A stretch of 34,120 bases of DNA from Candidatus Melainabacteria bacterium (GCA_018695135.1 JABHOV010000069.1:1-34120), one strand, 5' to 3'. Shown: positions 23,571-33,392, counted from the first letter of the stretch. Translations and numbers: made by a program. Notes: a model not told the origin generated them from the letters alone.

Positions 23571-24728
23571 TTACTGACTAAAGAAAGTACCTTGTAAATC
23601 AAAGTTTGGATTTGCAACCACTTTAGGGATTGAAAATATTTCACCCTTCGACAAAAGCAACATAGTAGCTTGTCGAGCTAAACAAGAACGAGCAGCAATG
23701 ATCTTACTTTTGATACCACCAGTCCCAAGTCCAGAACCGCTCTTGGTATTAGCCAAACTAGTAATCTCTTTATTAATCTTCTCGACTTTCTTAATTAACT
23801 TTGCATCCGGATTTTCATTTGGGTCTGAATCATATAGCCCAGCTGAGTCACTAATAATCACTAAGTGGCTGGCGTTGAGGATTTTACCGATTGCGGCAGC
23901 CAGTTTATCATTATCAATATCAATATTGTCTGAACAAATCACCGGATCATTGGAATTGATAATTGGAATAATGCCATGTTCAATCAAGTCAAACAAAGTG
24001 TTACGTATGTTTTCTTTGTATTCTAAATCATTATATGCAAGCAGAATTTGTGAAGCGATTAAATCATAGTTTTTGAAAACATCATCATAAATAGATATCA
24101 AGTGTGACTGTCCAATTGAAGTCAAGCTCTGTTGACTAATATCACCACACTTGTCTTGAAGCAAAGTTCGTCCTAAACACTTAGCTCCAGAACTGACAAC
24201 AATTGAAGCATAACCAAGTTCCTTGAGTTGCAAAATCACTTCAACCAGATCTTGCACTAGAGAATAATTAAACTTGCCTCTTTCCGTTGTAATAGAAGAA
24301 GTTCCAATTTTGAGGATCACGATTTGTTGTTGCTCAGGATTTTTATAACTCGATATCTTGCCATCTAAAAATGGGTCTATCGTGATATTGAATTCAGGGA
24401 TCATAAATACAAGATTGCCCTGATCATCCTCTGATTCAATTTCTATACTCTCTAATTCACCAGTCGCATTTTTCTGCAGGGTAATATCATTAATTTGGTC
24501 ACCAGAGACAGTGAGCAAAGTACTATCATGCTCCTCTTCCATGGTTACTTTGTAACCATCATTGAAACTAACTTCAAGATTGTGACCATCTTCAATTTCT
24601 TTTGTATCACCAAGCTTGGTTATAGCGTCATCTATCTTTTGGAAGCTGAGGGTATTGTCATCCTCTTCCCCATCAATAAATTCATTTAAAGAGAGGTCTA
24701 GATTTATTTTTTGCAAATCATCACTCAT
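23571..24728 (-). CDS. Glutamate 5-kinase-like amino acid kinase with a novel acidic N-terminal domain
   Basis: Residues 135-385 form an amino-acid-kinase domain resembling ProB: VILKIGTSSIT (ATP-binding loop), VVSSGAKCLGR, SIGQ, LLAYNDL, IPIINSNDPV, IDNDKLAAAIG, VIISDSAGLYDSDPNENPDA and GTGGIKSKIIAA. ProB makes gamma-glutamyl phosphate for proline synthesis. The usual PUA domain is absent. Instead, about 130 extra N-terminal residues, very acidic and rich in beta-strand-like alternation (LTVSGDQIN, ESIEIESEDDQGN), precede the kinase. No proA or proC is nearby, so a proline role is likely but not certain, and another gamma-carboxyl kinase activity cannot be excluded. It converges with the GDPD gene. 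Confidence 0.8.
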   Translation of the reverse strand: MSDDLQKINLDLSLNEFIDGEEDDNTLSFQKIDDAITKLGDTKEIEDGHNLEVSFNDGYKVTMEEEHDSTLLTVSGDQINDITLQKNATGELESIEIESEDDQGNLVFMIPEFNITIDPFLDGKISSYKNPEQQQIVILKIGTSSITTERGKFNYSLVQDLVEVILQLKELGYASIVVSSGAKCLGRTLLQDKCGDISQQSLTSIGQSHLISIYDDVFKNYDLIASQILLAYNDLEYKENIRNTLFDLIEHGIIPIINSNDPVICSDNIDIDNDKLAAAIGKILNASHLVIISDSAGLYDSDPNENPDAKLIKKVEKINKEITSLANTKSGSGLGTGGIKSKIIAARSCLARQATMLLLSKGEIFSIPKVVANPNFDLQGTFFSQ

Positions 24729-24784
24729 GTTTATATTGTAACAATAATCAACGAGGGCATTTGTTAGAAGAAACTATAATTCAA

Positions 24785-26329
24785 TTAAGCATCCCAAGTG
24801 GTTGAATACAGGTCAAATCTTCTGTCCTTCAGATTTCGAACAGTCCCTGAAATTCTCGCTGTTACAATTTTCTCTAAGTCTAAATCAGCAAAAGCAACCA
24901 TTTCTGTATTAGCAGTAGTATCAGCAGCGATTCCATCTCGAGCAAATGGGAAATCACAAGGCGTCAAGATACAACTTTGAGCATATTGAATATCCATATT
25001 TTCCACACCAGGCAAGTTACCAACATTGCCTGACATCGCAACATAGCATTGATTTTCAATGGCTCTTGCTTGACAACAGTATCTGACACGATTATAGCTT
25101 TGTCTTTCATCAGTGCAAAATGGTACAAAAAGAATTAGAGCACCTTGATCTATCAAATGTCGTGAAAGTTCTGGAAATTCAGAATCATAACAAATCATCA
25201 CTCCAATTGGACCGCAATCAGTTTTAATTACATTAGATGTTGTTCCACCTTTAATATTCCACCAATATTTTTCATTTGGTGTTGGGTGGATTTTTTCTTG
25301 TGCATGTAGAGAACCATCTCTCAATGCAACATAGGTTATATTCTTTACATCATCACCATCTTGAGTGGGATGTGAACCACCAACAATGTTGATATTATAT
25401 CCAATAGCCATTTCAACCAAGAATTTTTTCAATCTATCAGTATACTCAGTAAGCTTTTCTATTGCTTGAACTGGTGAGAGCTTGTTATCAGAAAGCGACA
25501 ATAATTGCAAAGTAAAAAGCTCAGGGAATAAAACAAAATCAGCCTTGTAATCTGAAACCACATCAATAAAGTATTCTACATAGTCACAGAACTGCTCGAA
25601 TGATTCAACCTTACGTTGTTGATATTGTACAGTTGCTACCCTAACAACTTTTTTGGGTATTGAAATTGATTGACTAGTAACCAACTCGGCTTGATATTTC
25701 GGGTTGTGCCAAATCATATGCACTGCATAACCATGTGAGTCTTTATCTCTTGGCAAATAATTATCAATGATTCCCAATATTTCAAAACCATTGCGGGTTT
25801 GAAAGGAGATCGTTGAATCTCTTGTCTTTTTTTCTATGACTGCCTGAAGATAGTTCTCAGCGGTCTTAAACTTTTTGATCTTCTTGCTAAGGTCAGCCAT
25901 TCTTGCACCAAAGACAATTCCCTTAAGTTTAAGTTTTTCGCATAATTTCTTTCTCTCACTGTAGAGTCTCTGACCGATACGTTGCCCTCTAAACTCTGGA
26001 TCAACGCAAACCTCCATCCCATAAAGCATGTCTCCCTTGGGATTATGCCTAGAAGCATAACCATTACCTGTGATTTCTTTCCAGCTATGCTTCTTAAGAA
26101 TCTCTTTTTCATCAATAATAAAAGTAGAACAAAAACCTATTACGCGTCCCTCGTATTCAGCAAGAAACTGTCCCTTGCTGAAATTATTGATTTGCGCAAG
26201 CAACATTGCAGAAGTGTAAGCTTGCATACCAGGATAAACTAGCTTGCAAATACGAATCAAATCATCGATATCAGTTTCAACTGAATTTCTAATTATGATC
26301 TTAGGCTTAGATTGAGGACTAGTTGTCAT
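24785..26329 (-). CDS. Fusion of GNAT acetyltransferase and carbon-nitrogen hydrolase (nitrilase superfamily)
   Basis: Residues 11-205 form a GNAT domain (MEVCVDPEFRGQRIGQRLY is the acetyl-CoA loop). Residues 229-505 form a nitrilase-superfamily amidase with the catalytic triad E270 (FPELFTL), K346 (EKIHPTPNE) and C380 (MICYDSEFPELSR). This two-domain architecture is known in many bacteria as a GNAT/carbon-nitrogen hydrolase protein of undefined substrate. It is cytoplasmic. It lies about 140 bp downstream of gltB in the same direction, and a ProB-like gene follows 56 bp later, so nitrogen or glutamate metabolism is a plausible setting. Confidence 0.92.
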   Translation of the reverse strand: MTTSPQSKPKIIIRNSVETDIDDLIRICKLVYPGMQAYTSAMLLAQINNFSKGQFLAEYEGRVIGFCSTFIIDEKEILKKHSWKEITGNGYASRHNPKGDMLYGMEVCVDPEFRGQRIGQRLYSERKKLCEKLKLKGIVFGARMADLSKKIKKFKTAENYLQAVIEKKTRDSTISFQTRNGFEILGIIDNYLPRDKDSHGYAVHMIWHNPKYQAELVTSQSISIPKKVVRVATVQYQQRKVESFEQFCDYVEYFIDVVSDYKADFVLFPELFTLQLLSLSDNKLSPVQAIEKLTEYTDRLKKFLVEMAIGYNINIVGGSHPTQDGDDVKNITYVALRDGSLHAQEKIHPTPNEKYWWNIKGGTTSNVIKTDCGPIGVMICYDSEFPELSRHLIDQGALILFVPFCTDERQSYNRVRYCCQARAIENQCYVAMSGNVGNLPGVENMDIQYAQSCILTPCDFPFARDGIAADTTANTEMVAFADLDLEKIVTARISGTVRNLKDRRFDLYSTTWDA

Positions 26330-26467
26330 ATGAGTATTCTAACAACAAATGACGTATTAAAGGACACGCTCAGAATGTAGTTTTCTAGCCAGGTCCATGG
26401 GAAAAGGTTCTGACTGTTCAGAGCAGGTATCAGATAAGGGTTGAGTCTTTGCATTTTCAGTGGGTCC

Positions 26468-29400
26468 TTAATGTACTTGCCTAGCAGCAAGATAGCTCGC
26501 TGTAATTTTCTGGAAATCGCAATCACCAATTGGCTTCACTATGACAAATTGTTTCAATTTATTTTCGAAATCATCCAAAACAGACTGAGCCCAGCCGCTA
26601 CCAGTCTCTTGAACAAAGTCTTTAAGTGCAATTTGTAAAAAAGCTCCGTGCTCACTAACAAGATTTGTAATCTCAATACCTTCGTAATTTATTCTCTTAT
26701 TAAACTTGCCATCAATATCATAGACAAGTGCAATTCCGCCGGTCATTCCAGCAGCAAAATTGATTCCTGTTTCACCAAGTACTACAACTACTCCGCCTGT
26801 CATATACTCACAGCAATGATCACCAACTCCTTCTAGAATTGCAATCGCACCAGAATTTCTAATAGCAAACCTCTCTCCTGCTTGCCCGCTCAAATAAAGC
26901 TTGCCGCCAGTGGCACCATAGAGACAGCCATTACCTGCAATTGGAGTATCTTGTGAAGCATAACAATGCCCCCTCGGTGGGTAGATCACGATCTTACCGC
27001 CAGCCATACCTTTACCAACATAATCATTGGCATCTCCTTCAAGATACAAATCAAGTCCGTTAATATTCCAAACCCCAAAACTCTGTCCAGCTGAGCCATT
27101 GAATCTAAAGCTAAGTTGAGATTTAGTGAGTCCTTGATTAGCATATCTTCTTGCAATCTCACCTGAGATCAATGCAGCAATAGAACGATCTGTGTTTTGT
27201 ATTGAATATTCTAGTTCTAAAGAAGTTTCGTTCTCAATGGCGTCCTTGGCGTCACGAAGCATTCTATTTGCAAGTATTGCTTTGTCAAAAGGATCATTTT
27301 TATCCTGCGTGCAGTAACGAGCTTTATCAAGCATCTCATCGGCAATCTGTGTAAATACTCCAAGGGAGAGGTTTTTTTGCTTCTCTGTTATTCCAGGAAG
27401 AAGCTCAAGAAATTCTGTTCTGCCAATAATTTCCTCAATAGATTTGACTCCAAGCTTTGCAAGTATTTCCCTAACTTCCATTGCCACAAAGCGGAGGTAA
27501 GCCTCAGCATGATCAGGTGCTCCCTTGTAGTACTTCTCTCTCAGGCTCGGGTCTTGAGTTGCAATCCCGGTAGGGCAAGTGTTCAAGTGACAAATTCTCA
27601 AAAAACGACAACCCAAAGAAACCAAAACTGCTGTGCCAAATCCATAAAGCTCAGCCCCTAAGATAGCTGCCTTGACTACATCCATGCCCACTTTGAAACC
27701 GCCATCAACTTGCAAACGCACTTTGCTTCTTAAATTATTCTTTCTAAGGACAAAATTAGTTTCAGCTAATCCAAGCTCCCAAGGTATACCAGCATAACGA
27801 ATTGAAGAAACCGGACTAGCTCCAGTACCGCCATCATGTCCGGCAATAGTAATAGAATCAGCATAAGTCTTTGCAACACCCGTTGCAACCGTCCCGACAC
27901 CAGCTCCGGCAACTAGCTTGACTGAGACAAGTGCTGTAGGATTGATTTGTTTAAGATCAAAAATCAATTGCGCCAAATCTTCAATTGAATAAATATCATG
28001 GTGCGGTGGTGGTGAAATCAAAGTGGTACCAGGCTTGGTATAGCGCAACTTGGCAATCATTTCATTCACCTTGAAACCAGGCAACTGACCGCCTTCACCG
28101 GGCTTGGCTCCTTGGGAGATCTTGATCTGCAACTCATCAGCATTAACCAGATATTCAGGTGTAACACCAAATCGTCCAGAAGCGACTTGTTTAATACGGG
28201 AGTTTTTTTCTGTCTTGAATCTAACGGGATCTTCACCACCTTCTCCAGAATTGGATTTGCCACCAAGCCGGTTCATGGCAATAGCAATAGCTTCATGCGC
28301 TTCAGGTGAGATTGCCCCAAGCGACATCGCAGCTGATGAAAAGCGCTTGGTAATTGCTTCTATCGGTTCAACTTCATCAATAGAGAGTGCTTGATCTGAA
28401 TATTTCAACTTGAATAAATCTCGAAGAGCAGTAATTGGTTTTTGAGCAAGTAGACTAGAGAATTCTTTGTACTTGGTATAATCATTGGAACTTGCTGCTG
28501 CTCTAAGTGCATTAATGACATCAGGATTAAAAATATGATATTCGGTCTTGGGTCTAAACTTGATGAGCCCGCCGTATTCTAAGTCTTTGAGCGGATCCCA
28601 AGCAGCTTGACTAAGTGATCTAGCGTCTTTTTCTAAATCATCAAAACTCGCTCCCTGAATGCGGCTGATAGTACCAGGAAAACAAAGATCAATAACTTCC
28701 TCATGAATACCAATGGCTTCAAAAAGCTGGGCACCTCTATAACTATTAATAGTAGAAATTCCCATTTTGGAAAGGATTTTCATCAAGCCATTATTAAGTC
28801 CTTCACGATAAATTTCCATTAAGGCAACAGTGTCGTCAGTCTTGATCTCATTTCGTTGAGCCATAAAATAAAGCTCTTGATAAGCAAGGTAAGGATAGAT
28901 GACAGTCGCACCAAAGCCAACAAGGGCAGCACAATGATGAGCATCTCTTACTGTACCAGTTTCAACACTTAAATTAGCATCGCTGCGCAAACCCTCTTTG
29001 CAAAGCCTTGCATTAATAGCACCAACAGCTAGCAAAGCATGAATAGGAACGCGATTACGCTTGATGCGCCTATCTGTAATAAAGAGCATGAGTTTACCAT
29101 TCCTAACAGCTTCCTCAGCTTTGTCACAAATCTTGACTATGGCATCTTTGAGATTACTTGATTCATGATAGGTGATATCAATAGTTTCATAGCTAAAATT
29201 CTGATCATCCGGTTGCAACAATAATTTAAAGGTTGATCTAGAGATCACCGGAGAACGAACTTCAATTTTGTAGGCATTTTCAGAACTGTCAACAAAGGGA
29301 TTGGCTTCCTTGCCAAGGCAAGTAGAAAGTGACATCACTCGTTTTTCTCGAATTGGATCAATCGCCGGATTAGTTACCTGAGCAAATTGCTGCCTAAAAT

Positions 29401-30925
29401 ATTCATAAAGCGGGCGCACTTTCTCTGAAAGTACAGCCAGCGGAGTATCATCTCCCATCGAACTCGTCGCTTCTGCTCCGTTCTCTGCAAGCGGCTTGAG
29501 GATTTGGGTTCTTTCTTCATGAGTCAATTGAAATTGCTTTTCATAGATCTTTAGTTCGTGCTCAAAAATAGGATCACAGCCGGGCTTCTCTTCAATAAAG
29601 TCAGGTCTATATTGCTTAGAAAAACTAGCAACCCAACTCTTGTATTCTTTGTTTTTAGTAAGATGTTTGTTGACTTCTGCTTGTCTCAAAATTGTACCTT
29701 GCTTAAAGTCAATTGCAAGTATTGAACCAGGCTTAATGCGACCTTTCTCTATAACATCAGCATCATTATAGTCATAGACACCAATCTCAGAAGCAACAGT
29801 AATGGTTCTATCTTTGGTGATCACATAGCGAGCCGGTCTCAATCCATTCTTATCAAGCGCACAAACGGCATAGTCACCATCTGTAAGCACTAAGGCTGCT
29901 GGTCCGTCCCATGGGTCCATAAATGAAGCATAAAACTCATAAAAAGATCTTAAATCAGGTTCCATCAACTCATCATTTTGCCAAGCTGGTGGAATCAAAA
30001 TAGTAATTGCTTTGATGATATCCATACCAATCATCAAGAGACCTTCAAGCATATTATCGAGGCTCAATGAATCAGAACCGGTTTTGGAAACTAATGGCAA
30101 AAGCTCATGAAAATTGGGTATCAAAGGAGTTTGATACTTGGACTCCCTTGAATAAGACCAATTGCGATTACCTTTGATGGTATTGATTTCACCATTGTGC
30201 GCTAGGTACCTAAATGGCTGAGCAAGTTTCCACATCGGAAAAGTATTTGTAGAAAACCTTTGGTGATAAAGACAAAGCGAAGTCTTAAAGCGCTGATCTG
30301 CCAGGTCTGGGAAGAACTTATTTAAGTTATGAGGCATCAATAAGCCTTTGTAGGAGAGGGTTTTACAAGAGCAACTGGCAATATAAAAATCCGGTTGTCT
30401 GTCACCTAAGCCAATCCTTGTTTTTCTTCTTGCGATATAAAGTTTGCGATCAAGTTCCTTCTCATCAATCTCTGCATTTTCTTGATTTGGTTTAACAAAG
30501 ACTTGCATAAAACGAGGAATCGATTCAAGTGCTTCTTGTCCACAATAGCTCTCATCAACGGGTACTAATCTCTCCCACAAAACTTCAAGACCAACTGTTT
30601 TAAGTTCTTTGCGTAACCAAGAAAGCCCACTAGAAGCAATAGCTTGATCACGGTTGACGAATGCTGATATCACAGCATACTGCTCTGGCAGCTCAATGTT
30701 GTTTTCTGAAGCTATTTCTCGGAAAAACTCTTTGGGCATTTTCACCAAGATCCCACAACCATCACCAGTGATGCCATCAGGTGCGACCGCTCCTCGATGT
30801 GTCAACCTCGTGAGTGAAGTGATAGCAGTTTCAAGCAAATCATGTGATTGCTTGTCGTCGATATTGGCTATCAAACCAAAACCACAATTATCTCTTTCAA
30901 ATTCAGGGTGGTAAAGCGAGGGCAT
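26468..30925 (-). CDS. gltB: Glutamate synthase, large (alpha) subunit
   Basis: GOGAT combines glutamine and 2-oxoglutarate into two glutamates. The 1485-aa product has an N-terminal class II glutamine amidotransferase domain whose nucleophile is C14 in DNCGFG after a 13-residue propeptide. A central domain and an FMN-binding synthase domain follow (GLAAISPEAHEAIA-type region, GEGGEDPVRF, ISPPPHHDIYSIEDLAQLI). The 3Fe-4S motif CRFLRICHLNTCPTG (Cx5Cx4C) and a C-terminal glycine-repeat beta-helix (GxxGG) complete it. No gltD is in the window, so it may use ferredoxin or a distant beta subunit. The length is normal. Confidence 0.97.
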   Translation of the reverse strand: MPSLYHPEFERDNCGFGLIANIDDKQSHDLLETAITSLTRLTHRGAVAPDGITGDGCGILVKMPKEFFREIASENNIELPEQYAVISAFVNRDQAIASSGLSWLRKELKTVGLEVLWERLVPVDESYCGQEALESIPRFMQVFVKPNQENAEIDEKELDRKLYIARRKTRIGLGDRQPDFYIASCSCKTLSYKGLLMPHNLNKFFPDLADQRFKTSLCLYHQRFSTNTFPMWKLAQPFRYLAHNGEINTIKGNRNWSYSRESKYQTPLIPNFHELLPLVSKTGSDSLSLDNMLEGLLMIGMDIIKAITILIPPAWQNDELMEPDLRSFYEFYASFMDPWDGPAALVLTDGDYAVCALDKNGLRPARYVITKDRTITVASEIGVYDYNDADVIEKGRIKPGSILAIDFKQGTILRQAEVNKHLTKNKEYKSWVASFSKQYRPDFIEEKPGCDPIFEHELKIYEKQFQLTHEERTQILKPLAENGAEATSSMGDDTPLAVLSEKVRPLYEYFRQQFAQVTNPAIDPIREKRVMSLSTCLGKEANPFVDSSENAYKIEVRSPVISRSTFKLLLQPDDQNFSYETIDITYHESSNLKDAIVKICDKAEEAVRNGKLMLFITDRRIKRNRVPIHALLAVGAINARLCKEGLRSDANLSVETGTVRDAHHCAALVGFGATVIYPYLAYQELYFMAQRNEIKTDDTVALMEIYREGLNNGLMKILSKMGISTINSYRGAQLFEAIGIHEEVIDLCFPGTISRIQGASFDDLEKDARSLSQAAWDPLKDLEYGGLIKFRPKTEYHIFNPDVINALRAAASSNDYTKYKEFSSLLAQKPITALRDLFKLKYSDQALSIDEVEPIEAITKRFSSAAMSLGAISPEAHEAIAIAMNRLGGKSNSGEGGEDPVRFKTEKNSRIKQVASGRFGVTPEYLVNADELQIKISQGAKPGEGGQLPGFKVNEMIAKLRYTKPGTTLISPPPHHDIYSIEDLAQLIFDLKQINPTALVSVKLVAGAGVGTVATGVAKTYADSITIAGHDGGTGASPVSSIRYAGIPWELGLAETNFVLRKNNLRSKVRLQVDGGFKVGMDVVKAAILGAELYGFGTAVLVSLGCRFLRICHLNTCPTGIATQDPSLREKYYKGAPDHAEAYLRFVAMEVREILAKLGVKSIEEIIGRTEFLELLPGITEKQKNLSLGVFTQIADEMLDKARYCTQDKNDPFDKAILANRMLRDAKDAIENETSLELEYSIQNTDRSIAALISGEIARRYANQGLTKSQLSFRFNGSAGQSFGVWNINGLDLYLEGDANDYVGKGMAGGKIVIYPPRGHCYASQDTPIAGNGCLYGATGGKLYLSGQAGERFAIRNSGAIAILEGVGDHCCEYMTGGVVVVLGETGINFAAGMTGGIALVYDIDGKFNKRINYEGIEITNLVSEHGAFLQIALKDFVQETGSGWAQSVLDDFENKLKQFVIVKPIGDCDFQKITASYLAARQVH

Positions 30926-31090
30926 TATTAGTCAATATTAGCATTCCAGAAGAGAGATCTTTTCATGATCCAGTGATTACGCAATACTAAAATCCTTCCT
31001 TCGAGGTCTAGCTATAGCTACTGTTATCAGTGATAGCCCAACTCTATTTGCAATATCATGAATCCTTGTTAGGATATAGTGAGGTTAAAC

Positions 31091-31468
31091 ATGACACTAT
31101 ATCTATTTAAAGTTATCGGTTTATATTTTTTGATCATAGGACTCTCAGTTCTAATCAACCCTAAGATATACAAACAACTAATCAAGGAGCTAAGTGGACC
31201 AAGCTCTTTACTCAAGTTTGTCTTTGGATTCATTGCATTGGTGATTGGTATTTTGATGGTCACTGCACACAATAGCTGGAACAACTTTGCTGAAATTCTT
31301 GTTAGCCTCTATGGCTGGATATCGTTGATCAAAGGTGCAACATTACTTACAATGCCAGAGATCTATAGAAAACTAATCAGCAAACTTCATAATGACCAAT
31401 ACCTCAACTATACTGGTATCTTTTACCTAGTTTTGGGTCTGTATATTACTTATTCCAGTTTTGCTTAA
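31091..31468 (+). CDS. Small integral membrane protein, 125 aa
   Basis: Four hydrophobic segments are visible (about residues 4-18, 35-57, 65-82 and 104-124), with basic loops between them, so it is an inner-membrane protein. The internal pattern NPKIYKQLIKELS and MPEIYRKLISKLH suggests two repeated halves, each a loop then helix hairpin. The ORF-track start is GTG 31079; I prefer ATG 31091, with GAGG 6 bp upstream. The family is unknown. It is alone, divergent from gltB. Confidence 0.7.
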   Translation: MTLYLFKVIGLYFLIIGLSVLINPKIYKQLIKELSGPSSLLKFVFGFIALVIGILMVTAHNSWNNFAEILVSLYGWISLIKGATLLTMPEIYRKLISKLHNDQYLNYTGIFYLVLGLYITYSSFA

Positions 31469-31537
31469 GAACACGCTGTAAATAGAATCGATTAATCTTA
31501 TCGCCTTAATTACAAAAACTCTACTAAAATTAGTCTA

Positions 31538-31987
31538 GTGCTAACAACTTTAAAATTACTCATACCAGTATTTATTCCTTCTTGGCAGTTTTTTAATAAG
31601 ATCGCAGCTTCACCACGCATTGAATTTACCATGCAGGCTACTGCAGAAAAACAAACTGATAACTGGCAAGAGTTTTCCCGTAGACCCAAACAGCGATCAT
31701 TACTGACTATAATCAAGAGTATTTTTTATAATCCACAATGGAATGAATCACTCTTTATGACGACTTGCGCCGAACGATTAATAAGCAATCCAACTGAGCA
31801 AGCTAGTCAAGAAATAATAAAACGCATCAAGGCTGAGCTGGAACTAAGGCAAGTTAATTTGAGCAGGACTCCATACTTGCAATTCAGATTAGTTTTTGTA
31901 AGCAGAGAAGGCAACAAATTACAAGAAGATATTCTATTTATTTCAGAGCTAGAGAAGCTTGAGGAGCCTGATCATGAGCCTAATTGA
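31538..31987 (+). CDS. Hypothetical protein upstream of an HTTM-type membrane protein
   Basis: The 149-aa product starts (GTG) with a hydrophobic stretch LLIPVFIPSWQFFNKI, then SPRIEFTMQ and a mostly helical polar region with the strand LQFRLVFVSREGN near the end. No catalytic motif is seen. It overlaps the next gene by 14 bp, and the pair looks like a conserved two-gene unit in which this soluble partner accompanies an HTTM-like membrane protein; that pairing is my recollection of similar loci, not shown here. Confidence 0.65.
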   Translation: MLTTLKLLIPVFIPSWQFFNKIAASPRIEFTMQATAEKQTDNWQEFSRRPKQRSLLTIIKSIFYNPQWNESLFMTTCAERLISNPTEQASQEIIKRIKAELELRQVNLSRTPYLQFRLVFVSREGNKLQEDILFISELEKLEEPDHEPN

Positions 31988-32654
31988 AGCAATTCGTTTA
32001 ACGGAAATATTCTTGGCGATCGCCTTGCTCCAGCAAAGTCTTGAGCACTTGCGTACCGCGCAAGATGAGCGAAAACTATTCATCCCTAGAATAATTCTAA
32101 GTATTCTACTCTTGCTTGGTTTGTGGACACCATGGATTTGTGTACTACTGTTGATTCAGGCACTCATAATTCTCAAACACTTTGATGGTCCTTACAATGG
32201 CGGTAGCGATCGCATGAGCCTACTTATATTGTCTTGCCTGTGTTTAATTAATTTCATGCCGTCATCACAGCTGCAAGGCTATGTTTTAGGATATTTAGCC
32301 TTGCAAGTTCTCTTGTCATATTTTGCTGCAGGCTGCTGCAAATTTATTAATAGAGAGTGGTGGAGCGGGCGAGCTCTGCAAGATTTGTTTCGGTTTTCTG
32401 CTTATCCAGCTAGTCAAGATTTGAGGTCATTGGCGGATCATCCCAAAGTCCTACTCTTTGCATCTTGGATTAGTATCCTATTTGAGTTACTGTTTCCCTT
32501 GACCTTGTTAAACCAAAATCTATTGATTATTGGATTATTGGCTGCCTTAACTTTTCATTTAACTAATGCTTATTTATTTGGACTCAACCGATTTGTTTGG
32601 GCTTGGATTGCTGCCTATCCTGCGCTTTTCTGGTTGCAAGGGCAGCTTATTTGA
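31974..32654 (+). CDS. HTTM-like multi-pass membrane protein
   Basis: About six hydrophobic helices run through the 226-aa product. Features resembling the HTTM (vitamin-K-carboxylase-like) domain are the conserved YFAAGCCKFINREWWSGRAL stretch, FELLFPLTLL, HLTNAYLFGLNRFVWAWIAAYPAL. ATG 31974 has GAGGAG 7 bp upstream, better than the ORF-track TTG at 31959. It overlaps the gene before it by 14 bp. HTTM proteins are membrane-embedded and of mostly unknown function in bacteria; no carboxylase active-site residue can be claimed here. Confidence 0.7.
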   Translation: MSLIEAIRLTEIFLAIALLQQSLEHLRTAQDERKLFIPRIILSILLLLGLWTPWICVLLLIQALIILKHFDGPYNGGSDRMSLLILSCLCLINFMPSSQLQGYVLGYLALQVLLSYFAAGCCKFINREWWSGRALQDLFRFSAYPASQDLRSLADHPKVLLFASWISILFELLFPLTLLNQNLLIIGLLAALTFHLTNAYLFGLNRFVWAWIAAYPALFWLQGQLI

Positions 32655-32680
32655 CAACGGGCTCGTCGACCCCGATGCCC

Positions 32681-32711
32681 TTGACAAACGATTGTACTAT
32701 TTAGTACAATC
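32681..32711 (+). promoter_or_regulatory. Promoter with embedded palindromic operator for the GST-TetR operon
   Basis: -35 TTGACA (32681-32686) and -10 TACAAT (32705-32710) have an 18-bp spacer. The perfect 22-bp palindrome GATTGTACTATTTAGTACAATC (32690-32711) fills the spacer and overlaps the -10. AAGGAG follows before the GST start. A bound repressor would block RNA polymerase, and the downstream TetR gene is the obvious candidate. Confidence 0.85.
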
Positions 32712-32738
32712 ATGCTTGTGCAAAACAAAAGGAGTTTT

Positions 32739-33383
32739 ATGCTAAAAATATACGGAAACAAAATATCATTTAAAGTAAACAAAGTTAGGTTCGTTGCCAA
32801 CTATTTAGGATTAGAGAATGAACTAATCATGTTAAACCCAATGCAAGGTGACATGAAAACGGAGGAATACCTCAAGATCAATCCGGTTGGTAAGATGCCA
32901 GCTATTATTGACGGAGATTTCAAGCTTAGTGAGAGTGGTGCGATCATTAGATACTTAGCAGCAAAGGCAAAGTCTGACTTATATCCAGAAGATATTGAAA
33001 AAAGAGCAGTAGTTGATCAGTGGATAGATTTTGGTACTCAACATGTCGGCGCAGCACTTATCAAAGTATTTTTTAATACCGTCATCTACAAAGTATTAGG
33101 AGCTGACAAAGATGAGAAATCACTCGCTGAAGGTAGAGACTGGGCTGTTAATAGATTCTTGCCAATCGTTGATCAGCAATTAGCAGAGAATGAATTTCTT
33201 TGCGGCAGCAAGATTAGTCTTGCTGATCTGAATTTATTGGCTTATATCGAAATGGTAGAACCATGTCAAATAGACTTGAGTGCATTTGCCAATATTAGTA
33301 AATGGAGCAATCATTTAAGATCCCAAGATTTCTACACCCAGTGTCACAAAAACTATAGTGATGTTTTAATGGCAATGAAATAG
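32739..33383 (+). CDS. Glutathione S-transferase
   Basis: The start at ATG 32739 (MLKIYGNK) is preceded by AAGGAG; the track start at 32712 lies inside the promoter. The 214-aa protein has an N-terminal thioredoxin-like domain with NPVGKMPAIIDGDFKLSESGAIIRYLA, where cis-Pro and SES(G) bind glutathione, and a helical C-terminal domain with the N-capping SLADLNLLAYIE motif. The theta/zeta-like N-terminus uses Ser or Thr rather than Tyr. It probably conjugates electrophiles. It heads a two-gene operon with a TetR regulator. Confidence 0.9.
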   Translation: MLKIYGNKISFKVNKVRFVANYLGLENELIMLNPMQGDMKTEEYLKINPVGKMPAIIDGDFKLSESGAIIRYLAAKAKSDLYPEDIEKRAVVDQWIDFGTQHVGAALIKVFFNTVIYKVLGADKDEKSLAEGRDWAVNRFLPIVDQQLAENEFLCGSKISLADLNLLAYIEMVEPCQIDLSAFANISKWSNHLRSQDFYTQCHKNYSDVLMAMK

Positions 33384-33392
33384 GAGTAATTC

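Noticed and set aside
23698-24069. 123-aa plus-strand ORF opposite the ProB-like gene
   Set aside because: Antisense shadow of a conserved kinase domain.
26326-26529. 67-aa minus-strand ORF between the nitrilase fusion and gltB
   Set aside because: Overlaps the end of gltB in another frame and has no recognisable feature.
31009-31020. TAGCTATAGCTA palindrome upstream of the small membrane protein
   Set aside because: Only 12 bp and AT-rich; could occur by chance and no regulator points to it.
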